Shown here piece after piece: positions 44,837 to 54,152 of a stretch of 64,000 nt of DNA. Where the stretch lies: positions 744,001 through 808,000 of the forward strand of contig NZ_CP072197.1 of assembly GCF_018987235.1 (NCBI RefSeq). The letters are read 5' to 3'. A program made the translations under genes and the position numbers. How positions within the stretch are numbered: the stretch's first letter is position 1; every line of letters starts with the position of its first letter. The DNA is from Lactobacillus crispatus. Lineage in GTDB: Bacteria; Bacillota; Bacilli; Lactobacillales; Lactobacillaceae. The notes under the pieces were generated by a model. The model was not told where the DNA came from. It did no database searches and saw only the letters and a list, made by a program, of their open reading frames with translations.

Positions 44837-46000
44837 CCTGAATTGTCAAATTAAGTGCAACAGTTAGGCTATGAGGAAATATATTGCTTGAAGAGTTCTT
44901 CTGCTGTGTGATATTGAAGGATTCGACGATGTTTGCGGTTAATGGCATCAGTTGCCTGTTGAACATAAGCAGCTGACTTATCTTTCATGCTTTTGCCTTT
45001 AGGGAAGAATTGACGCAGAAGTCCATTGCAGTTCTCATTGGTGCCTCTTTCCCATGGAGAATATGGGTGGGCGAAGTAGATCTGGCAGCCTTTGATCTTG
45101 GTCATATCCGCAAACTCAGAGCCATTGTCAAACGTGATCGATTTAAACCAGGCAGGATGTCTGTCAATCTCATTTTGAAGCAGCCTTTGGCATGTGCTTG
45201 CCCGATAGTCAGGAATCTTGATAACTACTTCAAAGCGTGTGGTTCTTTCGGTCAAAGTCATTAAAGCAGGCTGATTCTTGCGTCTGACGCCTTTAACCAG
45301 ATCTCCTTCCCAGTGCAGCGGCGTTTTTCTGTCTTCAATCTCTTTAGGACGCTGTTCAATGGAATTGCCAAGATTCTTCTTGTGCAAAGCATGACCGCTC
45401 TGGCCGTGATGACGCTTGTTCCTGCGTCTTTTGAGCTTCATAGGCAGATCAATATTGCTTATGTCCAGCAAGCCCTGATCAATATAGCGATAGACAGTTG
45501 GTGTGCTGGGACAAGGGTAGCCTGGCATAGTCCTTTTGAATTCACCAACGAATTCATCGATGCTGGTGGCATCAAATTTAGCTTTGAAGCGTCTGGAGAG
45601 CATTCTCAAAAAGACAGCATAATGCTTCAATGGATTGCGCTGATAGCAGTTTTTGCGACGCTTCTCATAATAAAGCTGTGCAGTATCAGCGTAATAGTGC
45701 TCATACAATAAATAGCTGCTGTCTCTTTGCAGGACGCTTCCGCGTTTGATTTCGCGACTGATTGTCGACTTATGGCAGCCGACTTCTTGAGCGATAACAG
45801 TACGGGAAGTTATGCCGGAATCCAGCATTGCTTGAATTTGTCCACGTTGTACGCTGGTTAATTGATGATAGTGCTTAGAAATGCTAGAATTTGAATTGGT
45901 CATGAAGATCTTCCTTTCTTGATTTTTCGTCACTTCAAGTTTAGGTCTTCATGGCCTTTTTGTTTAACACTTAGTGTTGCACTTCAATTTTAAATCCGGG
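44837..46000 (-). mobile_element. IS30-family element, copy C
   Basis: 1,164 bp, flanked by a 13-bp direct repeat ATTTGAAAAAATA (44824-44836 and 46001-46013). It has one base different from the other copies just upstream of the gene (TTAGTGTTG for TTGGTGTTG). Inserted 35 nt upstream of the tRNA-Arg promoter. Confidence 0.92.
44869..45903 (-). CDS. IS30-family transposase
   Basis: Same intact 344-aa protein as in the other copies. ATG at 45903 after GAAAGGAAG; GTG at 45933 is the alternative. Confidence 0.95.
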   Translation of the reverse strand: MTNSNSSISKHYHQLTSVQRGQIQAMLDSGITSRTVIAQEVGCHKSTISREIKRGSVLQRDSSYLLYEHYYADTAQLYYEKRRKNCYQRNPLKHYAVFLRMLSRRFKAKFDATSIDEFVGEFKRTMPGYPCPSTPTVYRYIDQGLLDISNIDLPMKLKRRRNKRHHGQSGHALHKKNLGNSIEQRPKEIEDRKTPLHWEGDLVKGVRRKNQPALMTLTERTTRFEVVIKIPDYRASTCQRLLQNEIDRHPAWFKSITFDNGSEFADMTKIKGCQIYFAHPYSPWERGTNENCNGLLRQFFPKGKSMKDKSAAYVQQATDAINRKHRRILQYHTAEELFKQYISS

Positions 46001-46035
46001 ATTTGAAAAAATAAAAACTTTTTTGAAAAATCCTC

Positions 46036-46064
46036 TTGCATTTTAATTAACGTTTCCCTATAAT
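46036..46064 (+). promoter_or_regulatory. Promoter of the tRNA-Arg gene
   Basis: -35 TTGCAT (46036-46041), 17-nt spacer, -10 TATAAT (46059-46064). The strongest promoter-like sequence in the region, 39 nt upstream of the tRNA. Confidence 0.75.
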
Positions 46065-46102
46065 AGTTTATGTTCTGTTGAGGACATACAAACATACAAG
46101 AT

Positions 46103-46176
46103 GGTCTGGTAGCTCAGCTGGATAGAGCAACAGTCTTCTAAACTGTGGGTCGTGGGTTCGAATCTCACCCGGATCA
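46103..46176 (+). tRNA. tRNA-Arg (anticodon UCU)
   Basis: 74 nt that fold into a cloverleaf: acceptor GGTCTGG/CCGGATC, D-arm GCTC...GAGC, anticodon stem ACAGT/ACTGT with the loop CTTCTAA (anticodon TCT at 46137-46139), T-arm GTGGGTTCGAATCTCAC. CCA is not encoded. It reads AGA, a common Arg codon in this A+T-rich genome. A terminator follows. Confidence 0.93.
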
Positions 46177-46182
46177 TAAATT

Positions 46183-46214
46183 AAGCCTGTAAGCATTGGT
46201 CTTACAGGCTTTTT
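46183..46214 (+). terminator. Terminator of the tRNA-Arg gene
   Basis: Perfect 11-bp stem AAGCCTGTAAG/CTTACAGGCTT followed by T. Confidence 0.88.
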
Positions 46215-46438
46215 ACATACCTTAGGTATCTATGTGCTAAATTTTACTACAAAGACAATATTTTTTTACATTTGATATTGTATGATACAAATATATGACA
46301 ATTATTAACTTAATCTTACATTATTAGTGAATCAGTTGACTAAAGTTTGGAACGAGCTTATCCTAAAATTGATTTCCAAAAAATAGGATCGACAAGTGTG
46401 AACGACAACTATTTTTAACATTATCGGAGGAATTAAGA
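46215..46438 (+). other. Upstream region of the GH25 lysozyme gene
   Basis: 224 nt without a gene. It includes an A+T-rich imperfect palindrome GATATTGTAT/GATACAAATAT near 46272-46292 with a TATGAT -10-like element, and a GGAGG site at the end. No riboswitch or operator family recognised. Confidence 0.45.
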
Positions 46439-47677
46439 TTGACTACAACCAAAAAAATCATTGTTAGATTGGCATGCGCGACTGTTCTTGGTACGGCAGG
46501 GGTAGCGCTGACACAAGTAAATAGACCACAAACTGCAGTTGTGAACGCTGCAACTACCTCTGTTGCAGCCCGCGCACTTGGAGTTGATGTTGCTAGTTAT
46601 CAAAACGCTGACTTGTCAAGTCATGCGCAAGCTGGAGCACAATTTGCAATTGTTAAAGTTAGCGAAGGTACTTCCTATCGTAACCCTAAAGCATCAAGTC
46701 AAATTTCAACGGCTTTATCAAATAATATGATGCCAATGGCATATCACTTTGCTACTTTTAGTTCAAATGCAAGTGCTGCTGCTGCAGAAGCAAATCATGC
46801 AATTCAAACTGCACAAGCATTTGGACTACCTAAGGGCTCATATATTGCTTGTGACTATGAAACGGGCTCAGGCAATAACATTTATGGTGGTAAAACGCCA
46901 ACGGCTAATGCAATTATTGCTTTTATGGACACTATAAAAAATGCAGGCTATAAGCCACTTCTTTATGCTAGTTCATCAGTTTTACAAAATAATATTGATA
47001 CTAATAGTGTAATTGCCAAGTATCCTAACTCATTGTGGGTCGCTTCATACGCTATTTCAGGTAGAATTGATAGTCCAAACTTCAATTACTTCCCATCAAT
47101 GAATGGCGTTTCAATTTGGCAATTTACTGATAATTGGAAGGGATTAAGCGTTGATGGAAATATTGCTGTTTTACCATTATCAATTGACGGTAATGTAACT
47201 TCCAACAATGGCGCAATTTCACAAGCTCCAGCTACCAGCAACACCAATTCTGCTAGCTCTTCAAATGCTTCATCAAATACTTCGAATAAGAGTACTTCAT
47301 CAGATGATGATAAGGGTTCAGCAACTGCTGGCTATGTGATGAAGAAATCATATATCTATAATAAAAAGGGTGAGCGTCAAAGCGGCTACTATGTAGCTTA
47401 TACTAATATTACTCATTATGGTGTAGTGACTCTTGATAATGATAAGACTGCCTTAAACATGGGCAATGGTCGTTACATTATGGCAAGTAATGTTTTAGGT
47501 AATTCACGTGTACTTAAGCACAATGCTTATGTATATAATAACAAGGGAAACCGCGCTAACTGGAGAGTGCTTAGAAAAGGTACGCCAATTAAGACCTATG
47601 GTTCACGGATGCGCGTTAATGGTAAAAGCTGTTACCGAATCGGACGTAACATGTACGTTAAGGCGGCTAACTTTTAA
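46439..47677 (+). CDS. GH25 lysozyme with SLAP wall-binding repeats
   Basis: 412 aa from TTG 46439 (GGAGG spaced 8 nt). Signal peptide ending VVNA; GH25 muramidase domain starting LGVDVASYQ (Asp) with CDYET (catalytic Glu) around residue 140; Ser/Asn-rich linker at about 265-295; two SLAP repeats (SYIYNKKGERQS and HNAYVYNNKGN) to the C-terminus. It cleaves peptidoglycan and is retained at the surface by the SLAP repeats. Acts in wall turnover or separation. Own terminator follows. Confidence 0.94.
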   Translation: MTTTKKIIVRLACATVLGTAGVALTQVNRPQTAVVNAATTSVAARALGVDVASYQNADLSSHAQAGAQFAIVKVSEGTSYRNPKASSQISTALSNNMMPMAYHFATFSSNASAAAAEANHAIQTAQAFGLPKGSYIACDYETGSGNNIYGGKTPTANAIIAFMDTIKNAGYKPLLYASSSVLQNNIDTNSVIAKYPNSLWVASYAISGRIDSPNFNYFPSMNGVSIWQFTDNWKGLSVDGNIAVLPLSIDGNVTSNNGAISQAPATSNTNSASSSNASSNTSNKSTSSDDDKGSATAGYVMKKSYIYNKKGERQSGYYVAYTNITHYGVVTLDNDKTALNMGNGRYIMASNVLGNSRVLKHNAYVYNNKGNRANWRVLRKGTPIKTYGSRMRVNGKSCYRIGRNMYVKAANF

Positions 47678-47699
47678 TTAAAAAATTGAATTTATCAAG

Positions 47700-47733
47700 A
47701 AGGAATTAAGCTTAAAGGTTTAATTCCTTTTTT
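47700..47733 (+). terminator. Terminator of the GH25 gene
   Basis: Perfect 10-bp stem AAGGAATTAA/TTAATTCCTT plus T-run. Confidence 0.88.
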
Positions 47734-47806
47734 CCTGCCGTTTTTTGTATAATTAAAAGTATTCAGGAAACGCCTGAATTAATTAACTGATAGGGATGAA
47801 ATAAAC

Positions 47807-48712
47807 TTGAAAAAAAGATTTATAGCAATAATATTGATGCTACTGATTTTAACGGGTTGTACTATGAAAATTACTACGCCTAAGAAGGCTAAGTCGTCAG
47901 TTAAAACGGTTAAAGTCGATAAACAGCAATCTAAGGAAAAACAGGCTAAGTATCAAGTGATGGACCAAGTTTGGCGAATTCAACAAGATGGCGTTGATAT
48001 TTATGGTCATATATATCTACCACAGGGTTTAGCTGGTAAGAAGAAAGCAGTAATTTTGGCTCACGGATTGGCAGGAAATTACCGTGATCTAATCAGTTAT
48101 GCTAAATATTTAGCTAGTCGTGGCTATGTTGCCTATACTTTTGATTTTCCTGGTAGAGCTAAGAATGGTCAAAGTAGTGGTGTAGATCAATTAAAGATGT
48201 CAATTTTTACAGAAGAAAAGAATCTACAGCTGGTATTAAATACAATTAAAAATAGGACTGATGTTGACCGTAAACAAGTGTCTTTGCTAGGCGAGAGTCA
48301 AGGTGGAGCAGTTGCCGCAATGCTCGCAAGTAAATATCCGCAAGAAGTAAAGTCATTGATTTTGCTTTACCCTGCCTTTTCGATCACTGATTATGCGCAA
48401 GCGGCTTTTAAATCAGAAAAACAAGTGCCGGACAAGCTCAACCTATTTGGCTTCACAATTGGTAAGGCCTATTTTGAAAACTTGTTCAAGTATAACTTGT
48501 TAAAAGAAGCAACTAAGTATCATGGTCCAGTTTTAATAATGCATGGTACAAGTGACATGATTATTCCAGATTCTTATTCAATTAAGGCTAATAAAAAATT
48601 TAAGCACTCGAAATTATACTTATTTAAAGGTGCAGGTCATGATTTTAAAGGTAAATATCATAGTCGAGCAGATACTTTAATTGATAAATTTTTGCAGAAA
48701 AATGGGAAATAA
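47807..48712 (+). CDS. Lipoprotein alpha/beta hydrolase
   Basis: 301 aa from TTG 47807 (AGGGATG site). Lipoprotein signal ending LTGC (Cys18). Hydrolase core: HGLAGNYRD (oxyanion region), GESQGGAVAAM (nucleophile Ser), PVLIMHGTSDMIIP (Asp) and GAGHDFKG (His). Exported and membrane-anchored esterase/peptidase-like; substrate unknown. 3 nt before the DUF2207 gene, so cotranscribed. Confidence 0.9.
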   Translation: MKKRFIAIILMLLILTGCTMKITTPKKAKSSVKTVKVDKQQSKEKQAKYQVMDQVWRIQQDGVDIYGHIYLPQGLAGKKKAVILAHGLAGNYRDLISYAKYLASRGYVAYTFDFPGRAKNGQSSGVDQLKMSIFTEEKNLQLVLNTIKNRTDVDRKQVSLLGESQGGAVAAMLASKYPQEVKSLILLYPAFSITDYAQAAFKSEKQVPDKLNLFGFTIGKAYFENLFKYNLLKEATKYHGPVLIMHGTSDMIIPDSYSIKANKKFKHSKLYLFKGAGHDFKGKYHSRADTLIDKFLQKNGK

Positions 48713-48715
48713 ATA

Positions 48716-50497
48716 ATGAAGAAGAAATACCTTGGTTTAGTGGCTTTATTAAGCCTATTGAGCGTTTTTGCTATTTGGGGTCAAAGCGTTAGAGCTGATG
48801 TTGATTATGATATTGATAATGTTAGAGCCATAGCAAGAGTTAATAAAGATGGTTCACTGACAATGCATCGAACAATTAAGTATTCATTTGATAGTGATGC
48901 TCGCGGCGTTTATTATAAGCAAAATCTGGCTGTAAAACAGAAGTTGAGCAACATTCAGGTTAAGGTCGATGGACAAAATATAAAGGCCGCAACAACGGGC
49001 AAAAATAATACGTATAAATTGCAAAAGCAGGGCAATTCTTATAATTTTAAGGTTTATCATCGAATTAAGGAAAATGATAAGGCTAAAGTTGAGTATTCTT
49101 ATCTAATTCACCGGGCAATTACTAATTATCTTGATACAGCTGAGCTGAACTTTAAAATAGTTGGTAATGGTTGGGATACTGACTTAGATCATGTGCGTGC
49201 TGAAGTGATTTTTCCTGGGGCAGTTAAGGGGCTAAAAGCTTGGGCTCATGGGCCACTAAGTGGTTACACTCAGGTTTTGCCAAAAGAGGGCAAAATTATT
49301 ATGACTGCTGATGATGTTGCAGGAGATAGTGGTGTAGAAGTACATGCGATTTTTCCAACTACGGTAACTAGTGCTAATCAGAATATTGTTAAAGAAAATA
49401 AGAAAAGAGCAATTGAAAAACAAGAAGCAGCATTAGCAAAAGAAGCTAATCAGAAGCGTCAGCGTAAGCAGATGCTTGGTATAGGATTGATGATCATTTC
49501 AGTACTTGTCGGTTTTGTGGTGGTAATTAGAGGCTTTTTTATTAAAAAAGTTGGGGTTAAGCCAAAAATAGAGCGCGATTTAGTACATAATTATGAAATT
49601 CCAGATATATCACCTACTACTGCGCAAATTTTGGATGAAGCTGATAAACCAAATGTTAAAGCATTTGCAGCTTATTTGATGCAATTAGCTGGTAAAAATA
49701 AAATTAAGATCGAAAAATATCAAACTAAACATTTAAAGCGGACTAATTATCGAATTACTTTAGTAGATGATAGTGTTTTGACTGATGACCTGTTAGACTT
49801 TATTTTTAACAAAGTTGGTGATGGTAAGTCATTTACAACGAAAGATTTGCGGGATTATACTTCTAAAAAATTGGGTAGGCGTTTTGATAAATGGTGTGAC
49901 GGGCAATATAAGCAAGTTGAGGATAAGGACTTGCTTGATAAAAAATATAAAAAGCAGCGTAGCAACTTCCGAACGGGGATGCTCATGGGAATGATTGCTA
50001 GCTTTGCGATCTGGGTAATTAGCTTAATGATGGCAAATAATATACCCAGTTTTGTGATAATAATTGGAATCATGATGATCGTCTTAGAAGTTGTTGCATT
50101 CATAGTGGGCAATTCTCGTTTAAGTATTTATACCCAAAAAGGTGCACTTGAAACAGATCAAGTTCGCGGCTTTAAGAAAATGCTAGACGATATTGGTCAA
50201 TTCAAGATGAAAGACGTCGGTGATCTGATTTTATGGGAAGACATTATGCCGTATGCTGTAGCGTTTGGTCTATCCAAAAAGGTATTGAAGCAGCTTAAGA
50301 TTGAATTTGCAGATGAATTAGATGCTGCACCAGTTCTGTTTTATAGTGGATTCTATAGTAGCAGTAGTGACAGTTTTGAGCATAGTTTTGAACGTAGCTT
50401 CTCTTCAGGCGTGTCTACTGGTTCATCTTCAGTTTCTGGAAGCTCAGGTGGATCGTCTGGCGGCTTTGGTGGTGGCAGCGGCGGTGGTGCTTTTTAG
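48716..50497 (+). CDS. DUF2207 membrane protein
   Basis: 593 aa. Signal peptide, an extracellular N-terminal DUF2207 domain (ARVNKDGSLTMHRTIKYSFDSDARGVYY), one helix near 255, a cytoplasmic segment, two more helices near 425-465, and a Gly/Ser-rich end GSSGGSSGGFGGGSGGGAF typical of the family. Function unknown; often near cell-envelope genes. The glycine-rich tail is typical of the family and not a sequencing artefact. Confidence 0.9.
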   Translation: MKKKYLGLVALLSLLSVFAIWGQSVRADVDYDIDNVRAIARVNKDGSLTMHRTIKYSFDSDARGVYYKQNLAVKQKLSNIQVKVDGQNIKAATTGKNNTYKLQKQGNSYNFKVYHRIKENDKAKVEYSYLIHRAITNYLDTAELNFKIVGNGWDTDLDHVRAEVIFPGAVKGLKAWAHGPLSGYTQVLPKEGKIIMTADDVAGDSGVEVHAIFPTTVTSANQNIVKENKKRAIEKQEAALAKEANQKRQRKQMLGIGLMIISVLVGFVVVIRGFFIKKVGVKPKIERDLVHNYEIPDISPTTAQILDEADKPNVKAFAAYLMQLAGKNKIKIEKYQTKHLKRTNYRITLVDDSVLTDDLLDFIFNKVGDGKSFTTKDLRDYTSKKLGRRFDKWCDGQYKQVEDKDLLDKKYKKQRSNFRTGMLMGMIASFAIWVISLMMANNIPSFVIIIGIMMIVLEVVAFIVGNSRLSIYTQKGALETDQVRGFKKMLDDIGQFKMKDVGDLILWEDIMPYAVAFGLSKKVLKQLKIEFADELDAAPVLFYSGFYSSSSDSFEHSFERSFSSGVSTGSSSVSGSSGGSSGGFGGGSGGGAF

Positions 50498-50544
50498 TGA
50501 GAAATTTTTATACTATAATTAAACTAAAAAAGGAGGGCTAAATT

Positions 50545-50724
50545 ATGCCATTTGTACATATTGAATTAATTAAAGGTCGCTCAGATGATCAGATTACTAA
50601 CTTAATGAAGGATGTTACTGAAGCAGTGCACAAGAATACTGGTGCGCCTAAGGAACACATTCATGTAATTATTAACGAATTAGGTAAGCATACTTATGGC
50701 CAAGGCGGCGAGTGGAGAGCTTAA
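50545..50724 (+). CDS. 4-oxalocrotonate tautomerase-family protein
   Basis: 59 aa beginning [16 protein letters not shown], with the catalytic Pro1 after Met removal and the normal 4-OT length. AGGAGGG precedes ATG 50545. End [11 protein letters not shown] is typical. Small cytoplasmic tautomerase; physiological substrate unknown. Confidence 0.9.
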   Translation: MPFVHIELIKGRSDDQITNLMKDVTEAVHKNTGAPKEHIHVIINELGKHTYGQGGEWRA

Positions 50725-50742
50725 TAATTAGGAATTGTAGTA

Positions 50743-50772
50743 AAAGACGACTCGATTGTGAGTCGCCTTTTT
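50743..50772 (+). terminator. Terminator of the tautomerase gene
   Basis: Stem GACGACTC/GAGTCGCC around GATTGT, followed by T. Confidence 0.8.
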
Positions 50773-50897
50773 ATATAGTTAAATAGATAAACTTGTATTA
50801 GAGCCTTAAAGCTATGTGTGCATAAATGAATTATTTATTTAGAATCCCACGTAATATAATGATGTTGATGTCTAGATATTTACGAGGAGGATTTGAA

Positions 50898-51419
50898 ATG
50901 AATTTAAAAAAGAAAATTGCAATTTCTGCAACTGCACTGACTGTTGCTCTCTCTACTGCATTTCCAATTGCTGCTGCGCAAAGTCAGCCGGTAAAAGCAG
51001 TAGGTATTGTATTGGTTCATCGTGTTACAGCAGGTGAAATTGCTGGAGGATTTGCCCTAGCTGGAGCTGCAAAGCTATTGAACTTTATGCAGCGAGCTGA
51101 TGAAATGGATGCCGCACAATATAATCGTCGTGCGAATAAGATTAATAAAATGCATTTGTTACGAACAAAACCAGGTGCCGTTTTTATCTATAACAAACGT
51201 GGCCAAATTTTGAATAAAAAGTCAGGTTGGGTTCCAATGGGCACAATCTTGCGTCGACCAAAAGGCCTTTATACCATTAAGGGTAAAAAGTACTATTACT
51301 TTGGTAAAGGATTGTTCTTCCCAAAGAGTGGGACAGAACCCTATAGAATTCCTAAAAAGCATATAAGTACAGCAGGTGAAAATTTCGCTAATTGGTTCAA
51401 TTGGCTTAGAACTCGATAA
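50898..51419 (+). CDS. Secreted protein with a SLAP-like C-terminus
   Basis: 173 aa from ATG 50898, directly behind GAGGAGG; the ATG at 50826 lacks a site. Signal peptide MNLKKKIAISATALTVAL.. ending VKA. A segment GEIAGGFALAGAAKLLNF is helical and Gly/Ala-rich, then a single SLAP-type repeat GAVFIYNKRGQILNKKSGW with YTIKGKKYYYFGKG. Third protein in the window with the SLAP-like fold; likely wall-associated. Function unknown. Confidence 0.82.
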   Translation: MNLKKKIAISATALTVALSTAFPIAAAQSQPVKAVGIVLVHRVTAGEIAGGFALAGAAKLLNFMQRADEMDAAQYNRRANKINKMHLLRTKPGAVFIYNKRGQILNKKSGWVPMGTILRRPKGLYTIKGKKYYYFGKGLFFPKSGTEPYRIPKKHISTAGENFANWFNWLRTR

Positions 51420-51435
51420 ATAGAAAAATTAGGAA

Positions 51436-51466
51436 GCAGGCAATATAAAGATTGTCTGCTTTTTGC
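51436..51466 (+). terminator. Terminator
   Basis: Stem GCAGGCAAT/ATTGTCTGC plus T-run, just before IS30 copy D. Confidence 0.82.
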
Positions 51467-51482
51467 GTAAAAAAATTTAATC

Positions 51483-52646
51483 CCCGGATTTAAAATTGAA
51501 GTGCAACACCAAGTGTTAAACAAAAAGGCCATGAAGACCTAAACTTGAAGTGACGAAAAATCAAGAAAGGAAGATCTTCATGACCAATTCAAATTCTAGC
51601 ATTTCTAAGCACTATCATCAATTAACCAGCGTACAACGTGGACAAATTCAAGCAATGCTGGATTCCGGCATAACTTCCCGTACTGTTATCGCTCAAGAAG
51701 TCGGCTGCCATAAGTCGACAATCAGTCGCGAAATCAAACGCGGAAGCGTCCTGCAAAGAGACAGCAGCTATTTATTGTATGAGCACTATTACGCTGATAC
51801 TGCACAGCTTTATTATGAGAAGCGTCGCAAAAACTGCTATCAGCGCAATCCATTGAAGCATTATGCTGTCTTTTTGAGAATGCTCTCCAGACGCTTCAAA
51901 GCTAAATTTGATGCCACCAGCATCGATGAATTCGTTGGTGAATTCAAAAGGACTATGCCAGGCTACCCTTGTCCCAGCACACCAACTGTCTATCGCTATA
52001 TTGATCAGGGCTTGCTGGACATAAGCAATATTGATCTGCCTATGAAGCTCAAAAGACGCAGGAACAAGCGTCATCACGGCCAGAGCGGTCATGCTTTGCA
52101 CAAGAAGAATCTTGGCAATTCCATTGAACAGCGTCCTAAAGAGATTGAAGACAGAAAAACGCCGCTGCACTGGGAAGGAGATCTGGTTAAAGGCGTCAGA
52201 CGCAAGAATCAGCCTGCTTTAATGACTTTGACCGAAAGAACCACACGCTTTGAAGTAGTTATCAAGATTCCTGACTATCGGGCAAGCACATGCCAAAGGC
52301 TGCTTCAAAATGAGATTGACAGACATCCTGCCTGGTTTAAATCGATCACGTTTGACAATGGCTCTGAGTTTGCGGATATGACCAAGATCAAAGGCTGCCA
52401 GATCTACTTCGCCCACCCATATTCTCCATGGGAAAGAGGCACCAATGAGAACTGCAATGGACTTCTGCGTCAATTCTTCCCTAAAGGCAAAAGCATGAAA
52501 GATAAGTCAGCTGCTTATGTTCAACAGGCAACTGATGCCATTAACCGCAAACATCGTCGAATCCTTCAATATCACACAGCAGAAGAACTCTTCAAGCAAT
52601 ATATTTCCTCATAGCCTAACTGTTGCACTTAATTTGACAATTCAGG
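51483..52646 (+). mobile_element. IS30-family element, copy D
   Basis: 1,164 bp, flanked by a 13-bp direct repeat AAAAAATTTAATC (51470-51482 and 52647-52659). Inserted just behind a terminator. Confidence 0.92.
51580..52614 (+). CDS. IS30-family transposase
   Basis: Intact 344-aa protein, the same as copies A, B and C. ATG 51580 after GAAAGGAAG. Confidence 0.95.
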   Translation: MTNSNSSISKHYHQLTSVQRGQIQAMLDSGITSRTVIAQEVGCHKSTISREIKRGSVLQRDSSYLLYEHYYADTAQLYYEKRRKNCYQRNPLKHYAVFLRMLSRRFKAKFDATSIDEFVGEFKRTMPGYPCPSTPTVYRYIDQGLLDISNIDLPMKLKRRRNKRHHGQSGHALHKKNLGNSIEQRPKEIEDRKTPLHWEGDLVKGVRRKNQPALMTLTERTTRFEVVIKIPDYRASTCQRLLQNEIDRHPAWFKSITFDNGSEFADMTKIKGCQIYFAHPYSPWERGTNENCNGLLRQFFPKGKSMKDKSAAYVQQATDAINRKHRRILQYHTAEELFKQYISS

Positions 52647-52785
52647 AAAAAATTTAATCACTAAAACGATCAATCAATTAACACTACTTCATAAAAATTA
52701 GTATAATTATGTTCGTTACTATTAGTAAGTTATACAATAAAAGTGGTGAGAATAATGTATGATTATCGAAATAATATCAAAATAA

Positions 52786-54152
52786 GAGACTGTCAAGAAG
52801 TTTGTGTAAATAATCTCTCTCGTTGATTGACTTTTTTATTTATCTTTTAATCAAAATAGGATTCTAGGGTGTCTCGAACTTGCCCAAATCCTTTATGAAT
52901 CCTGTTAAAGTAACGGTCATTGTAATCCATTGCCTGAACTCCAATAAAGGTGTCAAGCGACTGCTCAGTTGGAAATTCTGTTTTAGGCTTGGTTTTCCGC
53001 TTAAGCCTGTTGTTAAAGGATTCAATCATGTTAGTTGAGTAAATTGAAGCTCTAATAGCTGGCGGATAGTTGTAAAAGGTTAACAGATCAGGCTCAACCT
53101 GTCTAAGATCTCTAACTACGTTTTTGTAGGCTTTTTCCCAGTTTTGATAGAATTCATGCAGCACCTGTACAGCCATTTCTTTGTTTGACTGAGTATGAAT
53201 CTGCTTGAATTCATCCAGTGCTTTTTTCGATCGTCAACCCGCATTTTGGCACTGATATTACGCATGACGTGTACCAAGCAGCGTTGAAAATGCGCTTTAG
53301 GATAGGACTGGCAGATAGCCTCTTTCATGCCAACTACTCCGTCAGACAAGAAGAGCTCTACCTGTTCAAGGCCGCGACTCTTGAAGCCTTTGAGCATTTC
53401 GCTCCAAATCTCAATATTTTCAGTAGGCGCAATACAGTAGTCAATCACTTCTTTATGACCATTAGGTTTGATACCGATGGCGATATAAACTGCTTCGCGC
53501 TCATAAGTGACCCGCTTAAGAGGAATATAGGTGGCATCGAGATAAACGCAGAAGAACTTATCTGACAGATGTCGCTGATGATATGCCTCAACTTTGGGAA
53601 TCATTTCTTTAGAAATATTGGAAACCATAGCTGGAGAATAATAGCCGCCATACATTTTCTCAATCAAATCAGCGATTTCTCGGGTTGTGACGCCCTTGGA
53701 ATAGAGCTTGATAACAGTTTGCTCTAAAACATCAGTATGCCTTTTATAATCTGGCATAGTGTGTTGATGAAACTCACCGTTTCTGTCTCTAGGAACTTTG
53801 ATTTCTATTTGTCCGAATTGCGTATCAACCTTGCGGTAATAAGCACCATTTCTAGAATTTCCGGTATTCCAGCCATCGCGCTCATAAGGATTGTAGCCTA
53901 AAAAGGCAGTCAATTCGGATTCAAGCAGGTCATTGACAGCCTGTTGGAGCTTTTGTCTAAATAAATCATTAATTTTATCCTGATTGAATAGAGCATTAGC
54001 CATATCTTTGGTAAAATCATTCATGAAGGAATCTCTTTTCTAGTATGTTTTTCGTTCAAATCAATCATACGGGAAAAGGATTCCTTTTTCTAATATTCAG
54101 GGAAATAAAATTAAGGAAATATTCATCCTTACACAAAATATTTTACGGTCTC
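52786..54152 (-). mobile_element. IS256-family element, copy 3
   Basis: 1,367 bp with GAGAC.../...GTCTC ends, bounded by an 8-bp direct repeat CAAAATAA (52778-52785 and 54153-54160). Same protein content as copy 2 in opposite orientation, including the A-AAA-AAG shift site. Confidence 0.93.
52847..54024 (-). CDS. IS256-family transposase requiring a -1 frameshift
   Basis: The two pieces (54024-53116 and 53176-52847) are identical in protein to copy 2, joined through the same heptamer (plus-strand complement at 53221-53227). The clean 8-bp duplication around this copy shows that an element in this state was mobilised. Confidence 0.82.

Noticed and set aside
19891..52646. IS30 copies B and D as ends of a large composite transposon
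   Set aside because: Each copy has its own matching direct repeats, so they inserted independently.
53218..53565. 115-codon frame antisense to the IS256 transposase (also 15483-15830)
   Set aside because: Shadow of the transposase gene; no family resemblance or initiation signal.
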